Assembly: GCF_006715785.1 (NCBI RefSeq)
Contig: NZ_VFNX01000001.1
Location: 3,943,501-4,007,500 of the forward strand
Origin: Streptomyces puniciscabiei
GTDB lineage: Bacteria > Actinomycetota > Actinomycetes > Streptomycetales > Streptomycetaceae
DNA length: 64,000 bases
Reading direction: 5' to 3'
In this document: positions 1 to 7,248 of the stretch, piece by piece
How positions within the stretch are numbered: position 1 is the stretch's first letter
How the letters are laid out: each line of letters begins with the position of its first letter
Translations under genes and position numbers: made by a program
The notes under the pieces: generated by a model
The model's input: only the letters and a program-made list of their open reading frames with translations
What the model was told of the DNA's origin: nothing
Database searches by the model: none

Positions 1-479
1 TCCAGGCGCAGCTCCTGCAGCCTGCGCGGAACGCGCACGGACCACGAGGTGTCACGGAAGAAACGCTTGATCTCGCCGATGATCGTCGGCATCGCGAAGG
101 TGGGGAACTCCACCCCGCGGGCGAGCTCGAAGCGGTCGATCGCCTTGATCAGGCCGATGGTGCCGACCTGGATGATGTCCTCCATCGGCTCGCTGCGGGA
201 GCGGAAGCGGGAGGCGGCGAACTTCACGAGCGCGAGGTTGAGCTCGACGAGCGTGTTGCGGACGTACGAGTACTCGTGCGTCCCTTCCTCCAGCGACTCC
301 AGGCGCTCGAAGAGGGTCTTGGACAGGGCCCGAGCATCGACCGGGCCGATCTCGTCGTACGGGGGGATCTCCGGAAGTCCCTCGAAGGGGTCGAGGGCGT
401 CGATGGGATGATCCAGTTGTTCCGGTGGGGGTGTCGACGTCGCGATCGGGGTATGCGATGCGTCGAGCCGGGGTGACAT
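1..479 (-). CDS. SigB/SigF-family RNA polymerase sigma factor (N-terminal part, runs off window)
   Basis: The minus-strand frame gives an N-terminal acidic/proline segment followed by sigma region 2, with [35 protein letters not shown] and [19 protein letters not shown]. These are hallmarks of the stress/sporulation SigB-SigF-SigG group. Regions 3 and 4 lie before base 1, so the gene is partial. I chose the ATG at 479 because GGAGG stands just upstream; in-frame ATGs also occur at 491 and 503. The divergent neighbours are a STAS antagonist and an RsbW-like kinase, the usual partner-switch set. In S. coelicolor a comparable group is called sigI-arsI-prsI, but assigning that name here is inference from gene order. 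Confidence 0.9.
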   Translation of the reverse strand, partial: MSPRLDASHTPIATSTPPPEQLDHPIDALDPFEGLPEIPPYDEIGPVDARALSKTLFERLESLEEGTHEYSYVRNTLVELNLALVKFAASRFRSRSEPMEDIIQVGTIGLIKAIDRFELARGVEFPTFAMPTIIGEIKRFFRDTSWSVRVPRRLQELRL

Positions 480-680
480 GGTGTCCTCCATCGTTCTCGG
501 CATATGGCTGCCGAAGCCGATACGTGCACTGCGGTGTGCGGCGCCTCCAAAGCCGGCGTGTAGCGAAAGATGTTCCTACTAGCCCTACCCGCTCGACGGA
601 GGCGATCGCAAGTGCGTTCTGTTGTGATATGTCCACTTCCGTGAGGTTCTTCGGGTGCCGGAGTGCGCTTGGAGGGCGTA

Positions 681-1103
681 ATGTTCGAGAGCAGTCAGCG
701 TCCACGACCTCGGGAGAGAGACGGCATGGACCACGGGACGGTCGGCAGCGCACAGTCGGGCCGGCTTCTGGTGGAGGTGCGTGAAGAGGGCTCCAGCGCC
801 GTTGTGACACCGGCGGGTGAGCTCGATCACCACACCGCCGATCTTCTGCGCGAGCCCCTTGACGACCTTCTGGACAAGGGATTCTCGCGCCTCGTCGTGG
901 ACTGCACACGACTGGAGTTCTGCGACTCCACGGGCCTGAACGTCCTGCTCGGTGCCCGGCTGAAGGCGGAGGCCGCCGGTGGCGGGGTCCATCTGGCCGG
1001 GATGCAGCCGGTGGTCGCCCGTGTGTTCGAGATCACCGGCGCGGAGGCGGTCTTCACCGTGCACGACTCCGTGGAGGCCGCCCTGGCCGACGGTGCCGAC
1101 TGA
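681..1103 (+). CDS. STAS-domain anti-sigma factor antagonist
   Basis: About 140 residues forming one STAS domain of the RsbV/SpoIIAA type. The motif FCDSTGLNVLL carries the serine that partner kinases phosphorylate in this family. Unphosphorylated antagonists bind the anti-sigma kinase and free the sigma factor. The ATG at 681 is preceded by GGAGG at 671-675. A second in-frame ATG at 726 has a weaker GAGAG site and would give the more usual short N-terminus, so the start is uncertain. It lies divergent from the sigma gene and upstream of the kinase at 1438. The likely partners are those two products. Confidence 0.88.
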   Translation: MFESSQRPRPRERDGMDHGTVGSAQSGRLLVEVREEGSSAVVTPAGELDHHTADLLREPLDDLLDKGFSRLVVDCTRLEFCDSTGLNVLLGARLKAEAAGGGVHLAGMQPVVARVFEITGAEAVFTVHDSVEAALADGAD

Positions 1104-1437
1104 GTCCGCCGTCCCCGCCCTCCCGTGTCCCGACGGCCGCGGGCGTTCGCTCCGGGCACGCCGAAATCAGGGGTGTTGTACCGGATCGGCCGGGCAGGAG
1201 AGGGCAGGAGAAGGCGGGGCACCCTCTGACGAGCGCCGGCCCGGACCGCCCCGGGACCGGCGGAACGACCGGACGGGACGTACGTGCGACGGACGGGCGA
1301 GCAGGACACCCCGCGCGGACTGCGGCGGACGACGTACGGACAGCGGGCGGACGACGTACGGACCGGCCGGCACACACCAGTGCCGGTCCTTTGAATCATG
1401 ACATCGTGAACTGGTGATTCGGTGAGGTGAAGCGCTG
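1104..1437. other. Gene-free stretch with a 17-bp direct repeat and a small inverted repeat
   Basis: No convincing gene lies here. A 17-bp direct repeat GCGGACGACGTACGGAC occurs at 1325-1341 and 1347-1363, spaced 22 bp start to start, about two helical turns. GAATCA (1393-1398) and TGATTC (1415-1420) form an inverted repeat just before the ribosome-binding site GAGGTGA (1424-1430) of the kinase gene. Both could be regulator sites; neither matches a motif I can name. Confidence 0.4.
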
Positions 1438-1998
1438 ATGAGCACCACCCGGCCTTACTCGCCGGGCGACCGCGGCCCGGAGCCCAGCGGCGCTTCCGGG
1501 GCGTCCGAGGAGGGTGCGCCGCCGGCCGGCGTCCCCACGGGGGCAGCCGCGCCGTCCGTGCCGCCCGACGGCACCCAGGGCCCCGGCGGGCCGCAGGTCC
1601 GCCGGATCGGCCTGCAGGGCGAGAGCGGGGTCGTCCCGCTCGCCCGCGACTTCACCCGCCAGGCGCTGTACGCGTGGGGCTGGCTGCCCGCCGCCGGCGC
1701 CGACCAGCGGGCCGCGGCCGAGGATGTGCTGCTCGTCGTCTCGGAACTGGTCACCAACGCCTGCCTGCACGCCGAGGGCCCCGAGGAACTGCTCCTGGCC
1801 TGCGACAAAAAGGTGATCCGGATCGAGGTCTCGGACCGCGGCACCGGCCAGCCGACCCCCCGCACCCCCCATCGCGCCGGCCGCCCCGGCGGCCACGGCA
1901 TGTTCATCGTGCAGCGGCTGTGCCTGGACTGGGGCGTCGTCCGCGCCGCGGGCCGCCCGGGCAAGACGGTGTGGGCAGAGCTGGGCGCTCCGGCGTAG
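1438..1998 (+). CDS. RsbW-like anti-sigma factor with GHKL ATPase domain
   Basis: 186 residues. The first 55 or so are a Gly/Pro/Ala-rich extension of unknown role. The rest is a HATPase_c_2 (RsbW/SpoIIAB) domain, with the N box in SELVTNACLHA, the G1-like SDRGTG and the lid/G2-like GGHGMFIVQRL. Proteins of this family bind the cognate sigma factor and phosphorylate a STAS antagonist. The start is supported by GAGGTGA seven bases before the ATG. A 334-bp gap separates it from the antagonist gene, so it probably has its own promoter. Confidence 0.85.
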   Translation: MSTTRPYSPGDRGPEPSGASGASEEGAPPAGVPTGAAAPSVPPDGTQGPGGPQVRRIGLQGESGVVPLARDFTRQALYAWGWLPAAGADQRAAAEDVLLVVSELVTNACLHAEGPEELLLACDKKVIRIEVSDRGTGQPTPRTPHRAGRPGGHGMFIVQRLCLDWGVVRAAGRPGKTVWAELGAPA

Positions 1999-2105
1999 GG
2001 CGCCGGGTTCCCGGCGGATCGGCCCATCCGGTTTCCGCCTGCCCGCGGCGCCCGGAAAATCGATTTCCGTCGGAAGCGGCGCCGCCTACCCTGGCCGCAA
2101 CGCGC

Positions 2106-2341
2106 TGACGGAGACAAGTAGCCCGGGACCCTGCGAGCCGAGAGAGCCGCCACCCGCTGTGAAGGCGGCCTCGCACCCCGGGTGAATCCACTCCCGAGTG
2201 CGGGGAGGAAATGCCCCGCCGGCCGGCCCCCGTCATCGGGCCCGAAGAGGCCGTCGTACGACGGCGAAGGCGTGGTGGCACCGCGAGCACCCTCTCGCCC
2301 GCGCCCCGAGGGACCGACCCGGGGCGGACCGTGCCGCCCCG
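2106..2341 (+). promoter_or_regulatory. T-box riboswitch reading serine codon UCC, leader of serS
   Basis: Stem I can be drawn directly. Its base pairs GGAG (2110-2113) with CTCC (2191-2194). The specifier loop has AAGTAG on the 5' side and TGAATCCA on the 3' side. The upper stem pairs CCCGGG (2122-2127) with CCCGGG (2177-2182) and TGCGAG (2132-2137) with CTCGCA (2170-2175). The specifier triplet is TCC at 2187-2189 (Ser), preceded by GAA and followed by a purine, as in known T-boxes. The T-box motif TGGTGGCACCGCG is at 2273-2285. Its TGGC (2276-2279) complements the GCCA 3' end expected for tRNA-Ser with discriminator G. A hairpin CGGGGCGG/CCGCCCCG (2320-2341) lies 20 bases before the start codon without a T-run, which suggests translational rather than transcriptional control. 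Confidence 0.9.
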
Positions 2342-2361
2342 CCGACCAGTTGGGCAGCACC

Positions 2362-3645
2362 ATGCTTGACGTCACCCTCATCCGACAGCACCCCCGACGC
2401 GTCCGCGAAGGCCTGGCCAAACGCGGCCTGGACGTGGACCTCGACGCCTTCCTCGCGCTCGACCAGCGGCTGCGCGAGGCCCGTACGGCCCTGGAGCGGC
2501 TGCGCGGCGAACGGCGCCGCGTCTCGGCGGACATCGCGACCCGCCGCCGGACCGGCGAACCGGCGGACGAACTCCTCCACAGGGCCGCCGAACTGGCCGA
2601 CCGGGTCGCCGAGGCGACGGCCGCGCACGGCAGGCTGGAGACCGAGCACCGCGCCTTCCTCGACGGCCTGCCGAACCTACCCGATCCGGACGTGCCCGCG
2701 GGCGGCAAGGAACACAACGAGGTCGTCCGCACCGGGGGCACCCGTCCGGAGTTCGGCTTCGCGCCCCGGGACCACGTCCGGCTCACCGAGGAGCTCGCAC
2801 TCGTCGACCACCGGCGCGGCGCCGCGCTCGCCGGCAGCGGCAACTGGGTCTATCGGGGCGAGGGCGCCGCGCTGGAGTGGGCGCTGCTCAACCACTTCCT
2901 GGACGGCCACCGCCGGGCCGGCTACACCTTCGTGCTGCCGCCCCACCTGCTCACCTGGCAGGCCGGTTACACCGCCGGCCAGTTCCCGAAGTTCGCCGAC
3001 GACGTCTTCGTCACGGACCGCGGGGCCGACGGCCGTCCCGAGCGGTTCCTGCTGCCCACCGCCGAGACCGCGCTCGCCGCCCTGCACCAGGACGAGACCC
3101 TCGACGAGCGCGAGCTACCGCTCAAGTACGTGGCCTTCACGCCCTGTTACCGCAAGGAGGCCGGCGGCTACCGCACCGCCGAGCGGGGCACCCTGCGCGG
3201 CCACCAGTTCAACAAGGTCGAACTGTTCCAGCTCACCCGGCCCGCCGACTCGGACGCGGCCCAGCTCGAACTGCTGCACCGCGCCGAGCAGTTGGTCGCG
3301 GACCTCGGTCTGCACCACCGGGTCACCCGGCTCGCCGCCGGGGACACCAGCGCCGCCCAGGCCAAGACGTACGACGTCGAGGTCTGGCTGCCCAGCCTGG
3401 GCGCCTACGCCGAGGTCAGCTCGGTGTCGAACGCCCGCGACTACCAGGCCCGGCGCGGCGGCATCCGGTACCGCCCGGCGGGCGGCGGCAGGGCGGCGTA
3501 CGTCCACACGCTCAACGCCTCGGGACTGGCCACCAGCCGTCTGGTGCCGGCCCTCCTGGAACAGCACCAGCGGCCGGACGGCACCGTCGCCGTCCCCGAG
3601 GTGCTGCGGCGCTGGGGCCTGCCGGAGGTGCTGCGCAGGGCCTGA
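2362..3645 (+). CDS. serS: Seryl-tRNA synthetase, class II, T-box controlled
   Basis: 427 residues, normal for SerRS. An N-terminal coiled-coil arm begins MLDVTLIRQHP and spans roughly residues 1-110. The catalytic core has the class II motif 2 segment TPCYRKEAGGYRTAERGTLRGHQFNKVE, and motif 3 near GLATSRLVPALLEQHQ. It charges tRNA-Ser with serine. The ATG at 2362 gives the canonical N-terminus, although its ribosome-binding site is poor, which fits structure-controlled translation. Streptomyces normally carry a main serS elsewhere. A separate T-box-controlled copy would be an inducible back-up or a drug-tolerant isoform, which is inference. An 11-bp inverted repeat follows the stop. Confidence 0.9.
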   Translation: MLDVTLIRQHPRRVREGLAKRGLDVDLDAFLALDQRLREARTALERLRGERRRVSADIATRRRTGEPADELLHRAAELADRVAEATAAHGRLETEHRAFLDGLPNLPDPDVPAGGKEHNEVVRTGGTRPEFGFAPRDHVRLTEELALVDHRRGAALAGSGNWVYRGEGAALEWALLNHFLDGHRRAGYTFVLPPHLLTWQAGYTAGQFPKFADDVFVTDRGADGRPERFLLPTAETALAALHQDETLDERELPLKYVAFTPCYRKEAGGYRTAERGTLRGHQFNKVELFQLTRPADSDAAQLELLHRAEQLVADLGLHHRVTRLAAGDTSAAQAKTYDVEVWLPSLGAYAEVSSVSNARDYQARRGGIRYRPAGGGRAAYVHTLNASGLATSRLVPALLEQHQRPDGTVAVPEVLRRWGLPEVLRRA

Positions 3646-3680
3646 CGCCACTGCCCAGCCTCCACTCCGGCCACGCGTCA

Positions 3681-3712
3681 CACACGCCGGATCACCACAA
3701 CTCCGGCGTGTG
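3681..3712 (+). terminator. Inverted repeat after serS
   Basis: CACACGCCGGA (3681-3691) pairs perfectly with TCCGGCGTGTG (3702-3712) around a 10-base loop, 36 bases after the serS stop. There is no T-run, as is common for Streptomyces terminators. Confidence 0.7.
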
Positions 3713-3809
3713 ATGCGTCTTCCCTCCTCGCGGCGCCGGGCGTACCTTGACGGCCGAATCTGATATGTCGTCAGGAAATGTCGTCGCAAGGGATTGGGGT
3801 GGACCGATC

Positions 3810-4493
3810 GTGTCGTACCCGAAACGAACCGCCGCGCTCGCGTCCGCCGCGGCACTGGCCGGCTCGGTGGTGCTGCTGTCCGCGCCGGCCGCCCACGCCG
3901 ACGTGGTCGACGTGAACTACCGCTGTCAGACCCCGATCGGCGTCAAGAGCGCCGTCTCGCCCATCGACATCAAGGGTGTCAAGAGCGGCAGCGGCTACCG
4001 GATCACCATGTCCTGGCAGAAGGGCGTCTCCTCCAGCCCCGTCGAGCTGGGCAAGGGCGCGATGACCCCGAGCGCGAGCATCCGGCTCGGCGGCGCCGAC
4101 AGCGGCACGCTGCCGGTCAGCGGGCCCGCCAACGCGGCCGCGATCCCCGCCAACACCCCGATCAAGATCAGCGACTTGAGCGGTACGTACACGCCGAAGA
4201 AGACCGGCAAGGTCACCTTCACCCCGAGCACGCTCGTCATCAAGGCGCTCGGTACGACGACGACCTGCACGCCGACCAACAGCCCCGGGCCGGGGCTCAC
4301 GCTGGACGTGACCGCGGCAGGAGGCTCGTCGTCGACCTCGTCCTCCGGCGGCTCCTCCACCGGCGGAACGCTCCCGCAGACCGGCCCGGAGGACTCCGCG
4401 ATCGCCCTCGGCACCCTCGGCGGCACGGTGCTCCTCACCGGCGCGGCAGGCGCCCTCTGGCTGACCCGCCGCAACCAGCCGTCCCGCCGCTGA
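3810..4493 (+). CDS. Exported LPXTG-type surface protein
   Basis: 227 residues from a GTG start that has GGGGTGG seven bases upstream. It opens with a signal peptide ending near SAPAAHA. One domain of about 130 residues follows, with two Cys at its ends (NYRCQTPIG and GTTTTCTPT). Next come a Ser/Gly linker, the sorting motif LPQTG, a hydrophobic segment and a basic tail (RRNQPSRR), so it should be sortase-anchored to peptidoglycan. The domain is clearly homologous to the second domain of the protein at 7245, sharing CxTPIG, SP, DLTGTY/DLSGTY and IKALGTTTTCTPT. No known ligand or enzyme activity can be inferred. Confidence 0.85.
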   Translation: MSYPKRTAALASAAALAGSVVLLSAPAAHADVVDVNYRCQTPIGVKSAVSPIDIKGVKSGSGYRITMSWQKGVSSSPVELGKGAMTPSASIRLGGADSGTLPVSGPANAAAIPANTPIKISDLSGTYTPKKTGKVTFTPSTLVIKALGTTTTCTPTNSPGPGLTLDVTAAGGSSSTSSSGGSSTGGTLPQTGPEDSAIALGTLGGTVLLTGAAGALWLTRRNQPSRR

Positions 4494-5176
4494 CCTGGCC
4501 CGACGACCACGGAAGCCCCGGCCGAGCGCCGAAGCCCAGGCCGACCACCGAAAGCGGAGCCACCGCCGAGGCCTGAGGCCGACTGCCGAAGCCGAGCCAC
4601 TGCCGAAGCCCCCAGGCCCGACTGCCGAAGCCCCCAGACCCGACTGCCGAAGCCGAACCACCGTCGAAGCCCCCAAGCCGTCCGCCCCAGATCGACCACC
4701 GAGAGCCGAGCCAGCGCCGAAGCCCCAGGCCCACCGCCGTGGCCTGAGGCCGACTGCCGAAACCGAGCCACTGCCGAAGCCCCCAGACCCGACCGCCGAA
4801 GTCGAGCCACTGCCGAAGCCCCCAGACCCGACCGCCGAAGTCGAGCCACTGCCGAAGCCCTCAGACCGACTGCCGAAGCCGAACCACTGCCGAAGCCCTC
4901 AGACCGACTGCCGAAGCCGAACCACTGCCGAAGCCCCCAAGCCGTCCGCCCCAGATCGACCACCGAGAGCCGAGCCAGCGCCAAAGCCCCCAAGCCGTCC
5001 GCCCCAGATCGACCGCCGAGAGCCGAGCCACCGCCGAAGCCCCAGGCCCACCGCCGAAAGCGGAGTCACCGCCGAGGCCTGAGGCCGAGCGCCGAAGTGA
5101 GCCACCGCCGAAGCCCCCAAGCCCGACTGCCGAAGCCGAGCCCCGCCGAAACCCAGGCCAACCGCCGGAGCCGCCC
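4494..5176. repeat. 683-bp gene-free block of degenerate 38-39 bp repeats
   Basis: Most of the block is built from variants of a unit resembling GCCGAAGCCCCCAGACCCGA followed by a CCGAAG...GAGCCACT half. Successive copies of TGCCGAAGCC fall at 4772, 4811, 4850, 4888 and 4926, a period of 38-39. Larger sub-blocks also repeat: AAGCCGTCCGCCCCAGATCG occurs near 4675, 4928 and 4990, and GCCGAGGCCTGAGGCC near 4567 and 5074. Frames through it give low-complexity peptides (GLGASAVARLRRS and similar), with no start or codon bias to support a gene. It separates the LPQTG gene from the three-gene run that follows. Confidence 0.75.
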
Positions 5177-6169
5177 ATGCCGTCCGCCGCCCGCGCCCTG
5201 ACCCGCCATCGGTGCCCGCCCCGGACCCACGCATCGCTTCCGGCCCGCGCCGCCCTGCCCGCGGCCCTGTGCCTGTGCGCCGTACTGGGTGCCGCGGCGG
5301 GCGCCTCCGCCGCGCCCGGGGCTTCCACCGCATCCGGGGCCGCCGCCGCGTCCGCGCGGTGGTCCGTCGCGCCCGCGGGCGGTGGCCGCCCCTCCTTCTA
5401 CGCCGAGGGTCCGCCGGGGGCGGTCCTGCAGGACACGGTGGCCGTCACCAACCCCGGGCGGGCGCCGGTCGTCGTACGGCTGTCCGGAACGGGATTGCGC
5501 ACGGTCTTCGCCGAGCAGGCGGAGAGCGGGATACGCGTCCCGGCCCGCACCCGCGCCGAGGTGCCCTTCACGGTGACCGTGCCGGCCGGGGCCGCGCCCG
5601 GCGACCGCCCCGGCGCCGTCGTCGCGCGGGACGCGCGGGGACGTACGGCGACCGTCCCGGTCCGGCTGCGCGTCGGTGGCCCGGCGCTCGCCGCGCTGAC
5701 CGTCGAGCACCTCGCCGTGCACGCCGACCGCATCACGTACGAGCTGGTCAACCGCGGTACGACCGTCCTCGTGCCGAGGCTCTCGGTGCGCGCCGACGGT
5801 GTCCTCGGCCGGGTCCTGGACCGGGCGCCGCGCACCCTCCCCGTCCACCTGCGCCCAGGCGCCCGCGTGCGGCTCGCCGAGCCCTGGCCCGACCGGCCCG
5901 CGCTGGACGCGGTCGACGTACGGCTGACGGTCACGGCCCCGGGCGGAGCCCATGACACGGCGACCACGTCGGCCCGGTTCGTGCCGTGGCCGGCGGTGGC
6001 GGGGGCGGGCGTCGTACTGCTCGCGGGGGTGGCGGTGCCGACCGCCGCCCGTCGGCGTCGCAGCGGCACTCCGGCGGCCGGTGCTCCGGTGACCGGGAGT
6101 GCACGGGGCCCTGTTGACGCCGGGCTCCCGTACCCCGGTGGTGAGTTGACGGAAGGCGCAGTGAAGTGA
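5177..6169 (+). CDS. Membrane-anchored secreted protein with Ig-like/DUF916-like domain
   Basis: 330 residues. There is a signal peptide in about residues 1-46 (hydrophobic run ALPAALCLCAVLGAAAGASA). The extracellular part starts WSVAPAGGGRPSFYAEGPPG and resembles the WxL-associated DUF916/COG1470 group: predicted beta structure of the type AVLQDTVAVTNPGRAPVVVRLSG. A single membrane segment near residue 280 (VAGAGVVLLAGVAVPTA) and an Arg-rich stop-transfer follow. DUF916 proteins bind peptidoglycan in Firmicutes; the same role here is inference. The gene overlaps the next by the GTGA arrangement, so the two are translationally coupled. Confidence 0.7.
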   Translation: MPSAARALTRHRCPPRTHASLPARAALPAALCLCAVLGAAAGASAAPGASTASGAAAASARWSVAPAGGGRPSFYAEGPPGAVLQDTVAVTNPGRAPVVVRLSGTGLRTVFAEQAESGIRVPARTRAEVPFTVTVPAGAAPGDRPGAVVARDARGRTATVPVRLRVGGPALAALTVEHLAVHADRITYELVNRGTTVLVPRLSVRADGVLGRVLDRAPRTLPVHLRPGARVRLAEPWPDRPALDAVDVRLTVTAPGGAHDTATTSARFVPWPAVAGAGVVLLAGVAVPTAARRRRSGTPAAGAPVTGSARGPVDAGLPYPGGELTEGAVK

Positions 6170-7248
6170 GCGGCAAGGCGGGGATCCTGCGGGTGCCGGC
6201 GATGCTGGCGGTGCTCGCGTTGCTTGTGTTGACCGGCGGCGGACAGACGTACGCGGCGGACGGGCCGGTGGTGAGACTGTCGGCGTCCCAGGCCGGCACC
6301 GGCGGCTCGGTCACCGTCAGCGGCAGCGGCTGGCGGTCGCACACGTTGCTGATGCTGCTGGTGTGCGGGCGGGCCACACCGGCCCGGGGGGTCATCGGCG
6401 GCACCAACTCCTGCGCCAACGGCGACGGCCGGGCCGTGACCACCGATGCCCAGGGCGCCTTCAGCCGGCGACTCCCGGTCGCCGAACCGCCCGTGCCCTG
6501 CCCCTGCGTGGTGCACGTGGCCACGGTCACCGGCGCGGGGGCGGAGGCGGACGCCGTCCTCCAGGTCGCCGGGCATCCCGTCGCCCCGCTGCCCGCCGAA
6601 TCGTCCGCCGGCCGGCTGTCCGTGCTGTCCGATGTCCGGCTGACCGGTGCCGGTGGGCTGCTGACCTGGTTCGGCGCCCCGCCGAGCCGCAGCCTCGTGC
6701 TCACCGTCGGCAACACCGGCACGAGCACGATCAAGGACCCCGTCTTCCAGGTCGGCAGCGCGCACGGCGTCTTCGCCCCGCAGTGGGACGACCGGCAGTG
6801 GCACGGCACCCTGGCCCCCGGCCGGAAGGCCGAGGTGAGGCTGCCGGTCGAGCTGTCCGCCGGGGCGCACGGCGACTACACCGTCACCCTGAAGTACGAC
6901 GGCAGGGTCCTCGCCGAACAGCCGTGGGGCGTGGGCCGCCCCTGGGGCGTGACGCTGTTCTGGATCCTGCTCTGCCTGGTCGTGCCGGCCGCGCTGTTCC
7001 GCATCGGCATGGCCGTGGTGGACCGGGTGCGGCCGCGCCGCCCGGGTGCCGCCCGCCCCGCCCGGACGCCGCGCCTGCCCCGGCTGCCCCGCACCGGCCG
7101 CCGTACCGCCGAACCGCCCCCCACGAACCCGACCCTGCCGTGGTTCGCCCCGGACTCCGTCCCGGGCGACCCGGCCGGCCGGCTCTCCGCACCGCACCCC
7201 GACAGCCCGACGAGTCCGACGACTCCCACCACGAAAGGACCGACGTGA
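6166..7248 (+). CDS. Exported protein with neocarzinostatin-like domain and one membrane anchor
   Basis: 360 residues. The GTG start overlaps the preceding stop. After a signal peptide (MLAVLALLVLTGGGQTYA) comes a domain beginning VVRLSASQAGTGGSVTVSGSGW and containing paired Cys residues (LLVCG, TNSC and PCPC). This layout resembles the apoprotein fold of neocarzinostatin and its relatives. A second beta-rich region follows, then a membrane helix near residue 262 (LFWILLCLVVPAALF), then a long Arg/Pro-rich cytoplasmic tail ending DSPTSPTTPTTKGPT. No chromophore or toxin function can be claimed. It is coupled by a GTGA overlap to the sortase-type protein downstream. Confidence 0.6.
   Translation: MSGKAGILRVPAMLAVLALLVLTGGGQTYAADGPVVRLSASQAGTGGSVTVSGSGWRSHTLLMLLVCGRATPARGVIGGTNSCANGDGRAVTTDAQGAFSRRLPVAEPPVPCPCVVHVATVTGAGAEADAVLQVAGHPVAPLPAESSAGRLSVLSDVRLTGAGGLLTWFGAPPSRSLVLTVGNTGTSTIKDPVFQVGSAHGVFAPQWDDRQWHGTLAPGRKAEVRLPVELSAGAHGDYTVTLKYDGRVLAEQPWGVGRPWGVTLFWILLCLVVPAALFRIGMAVVDRVRPRRPGAARPARTPRLPRLPRTGRRTAEPPPTNPTLPWFAPDSVPGDPAGRLSAPHPDSPTSPTTPTTKGPT

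Noticed and set aside
560..680. SigB-type promoter (GTTT-N14-16-GGGTAT) between the sigma and antagonist genes
   Set aside because: Only partial matches such as GGGTAG and GGGTGC are present, without a GTTT box at the right spacing.
4494..5170. Repeat-protein gene on the minus strand (GLGASAVARLRRS-type repeats)
   Set aside because: The translation is low-complexity, there is no ribosome site or start, and several frames stay open equally well because of the GC-rich repeat.
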